Assembly: GCF_017377655.1 (NCBI RefSeq)
Contig: NZ_JAFREL010000085.1
Span: forward strand, 1 to 21,712
DNA length: 21,712 bases
DNA from: Candidatus Enterococcus ferrettii
Lineage (GTDB): Bacteria; Bacillota; Bacilli; Lactobacillales; Enterococcaceae
Direction of reading: 5' to 3'
A program made the position numbers and the translations under genes. Under the pieces are notes generated by a model. The model worked only from the letters and a program-made list of their open reading frames with translations. It ran no database searches and had not been told where the DNA came from. Below, in pieces: positions 21,586-21,712 of this stretch (the stretch's first letter is position 1; the number at the start of each line of letters is the position of its first letter).

Positions 21586-21712
21586 CTTAACCATCCCGTT
21601 TTTTGTATAGAATGAATTGCAATATTTTATGAAGAGATTAATAGGGAGAGCGAAACAGGAAAAATTTATTCAACTGTAACTAATCAACTTGCAAGGCTTT
21701 TTTAATGAAACA

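Larger units (their letters stand above)
21363..21712. other. Gene-free window end with palindromes; possible leader of the next gene
   Basis: No gene is supported. A nested palindrome lies at 21387-21443, a small peptide ORF with hairpin at 21532-21585, a CCGTTTTTTG T-run near 21597, and an AT-rich leader-like stretch to the end (GGGAGAGCG near 21644). The next gene may begin beyond the window. Confidence 0.5.

Noticed and set aside
21600..21712. Possible T-box or other riboswitch leader at the window end (GGGAGAGCG stretch)
   Set aside because: The conserved T-box sequence (AGGGTGGNACCGCG type) is absent and the region is cut by the window end.
1..21712. CRISPR arrays, tRNA or rRNA genes, insertion sequences or transposases
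   Set aside because: No regularly spaced repeats, no cloverleaf with a T-loop GTTCRA pattern and no transposase-like ORF were seen.

Overview
The window is a low-GC Firmicutes chromosome segment, most likely from Lactobacillales and probably Enterococcaceae (Enterococcus or Vagococcus type). The clues are the AT-rich base composition, strong AGGAGG-type ribosome sites, ECF vitamin-transporter S components without their own energising modules, and a LipA-like tyrosine phosphatase. Urease is rare in enterococci, although some species are named for it, so the genus call is an inference.

Bases 1-4060 carry vitamin and housekeeping genes. On the minus strand a three-gene operon runs from a ThiD/PdxK-family kinase (1085-1870) through an ECF S component (594-1088) to a UPF0340/YwlG-like protein (38-577). 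A plus-strand SDR-type oxidoreductase (2023-2646) meets the minus-strand ribU-flavoprotein operon (2685-3739) at a shared bidirectional terminator. The ribU operon has a textbook FMN riboswitch (3858-3967), a terminator and a plausible promoter.

Bases 4060-7473 hold a two-TM membrane protein of unknown function that overlaps a GrpB-family gene by 113 bp, two small unknown cytosolic proteins ending in a strong terminator, and a minus-strand CX5R tyrosine/lipid phosphatase with its own promoter. Bases 7474-8100 show no credible gene.

Bases 8101-21362 form a nitrogen/nickel island, all on the plus strand. A sigma-A-like promoter and a 5' leader hairpin precede ureI-ureA-ureB-ureC-ureE-ureF-ureG-ureD, the complete nickel urease with its urea channel and all four maturation proteins. 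Next come a SAM-dependent methyltransferase and nikABCDE, a five-gene peptide/nickel-type ABC importer whose lipoprotein resembles NikA. An Amt ammonium channel follows. Together they would admit urea, import nickel, build the metallocentre, hydrolyse urea to ammonia and CO2, and move ammonia across the membrane.

The features most worth checking are these. (1) A perfect, in-frame 84-bp tandem duplication in nikD puts an extra 28 residues just before the ABC signature motif. (2) An uncharacterised methyltransferase sits at the head of the nickel-uptake genes. (3) Two palindromic intergenic elements interrupt or end the urease operon and share a TGGAACAAA core. (4) A nested palindrome and a possible small peptide ORF with a hairpin lie downstream of amt. 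I did not find a wholly new system; the urease-methyltransferase-nik arrangement is the nearest thing to one.
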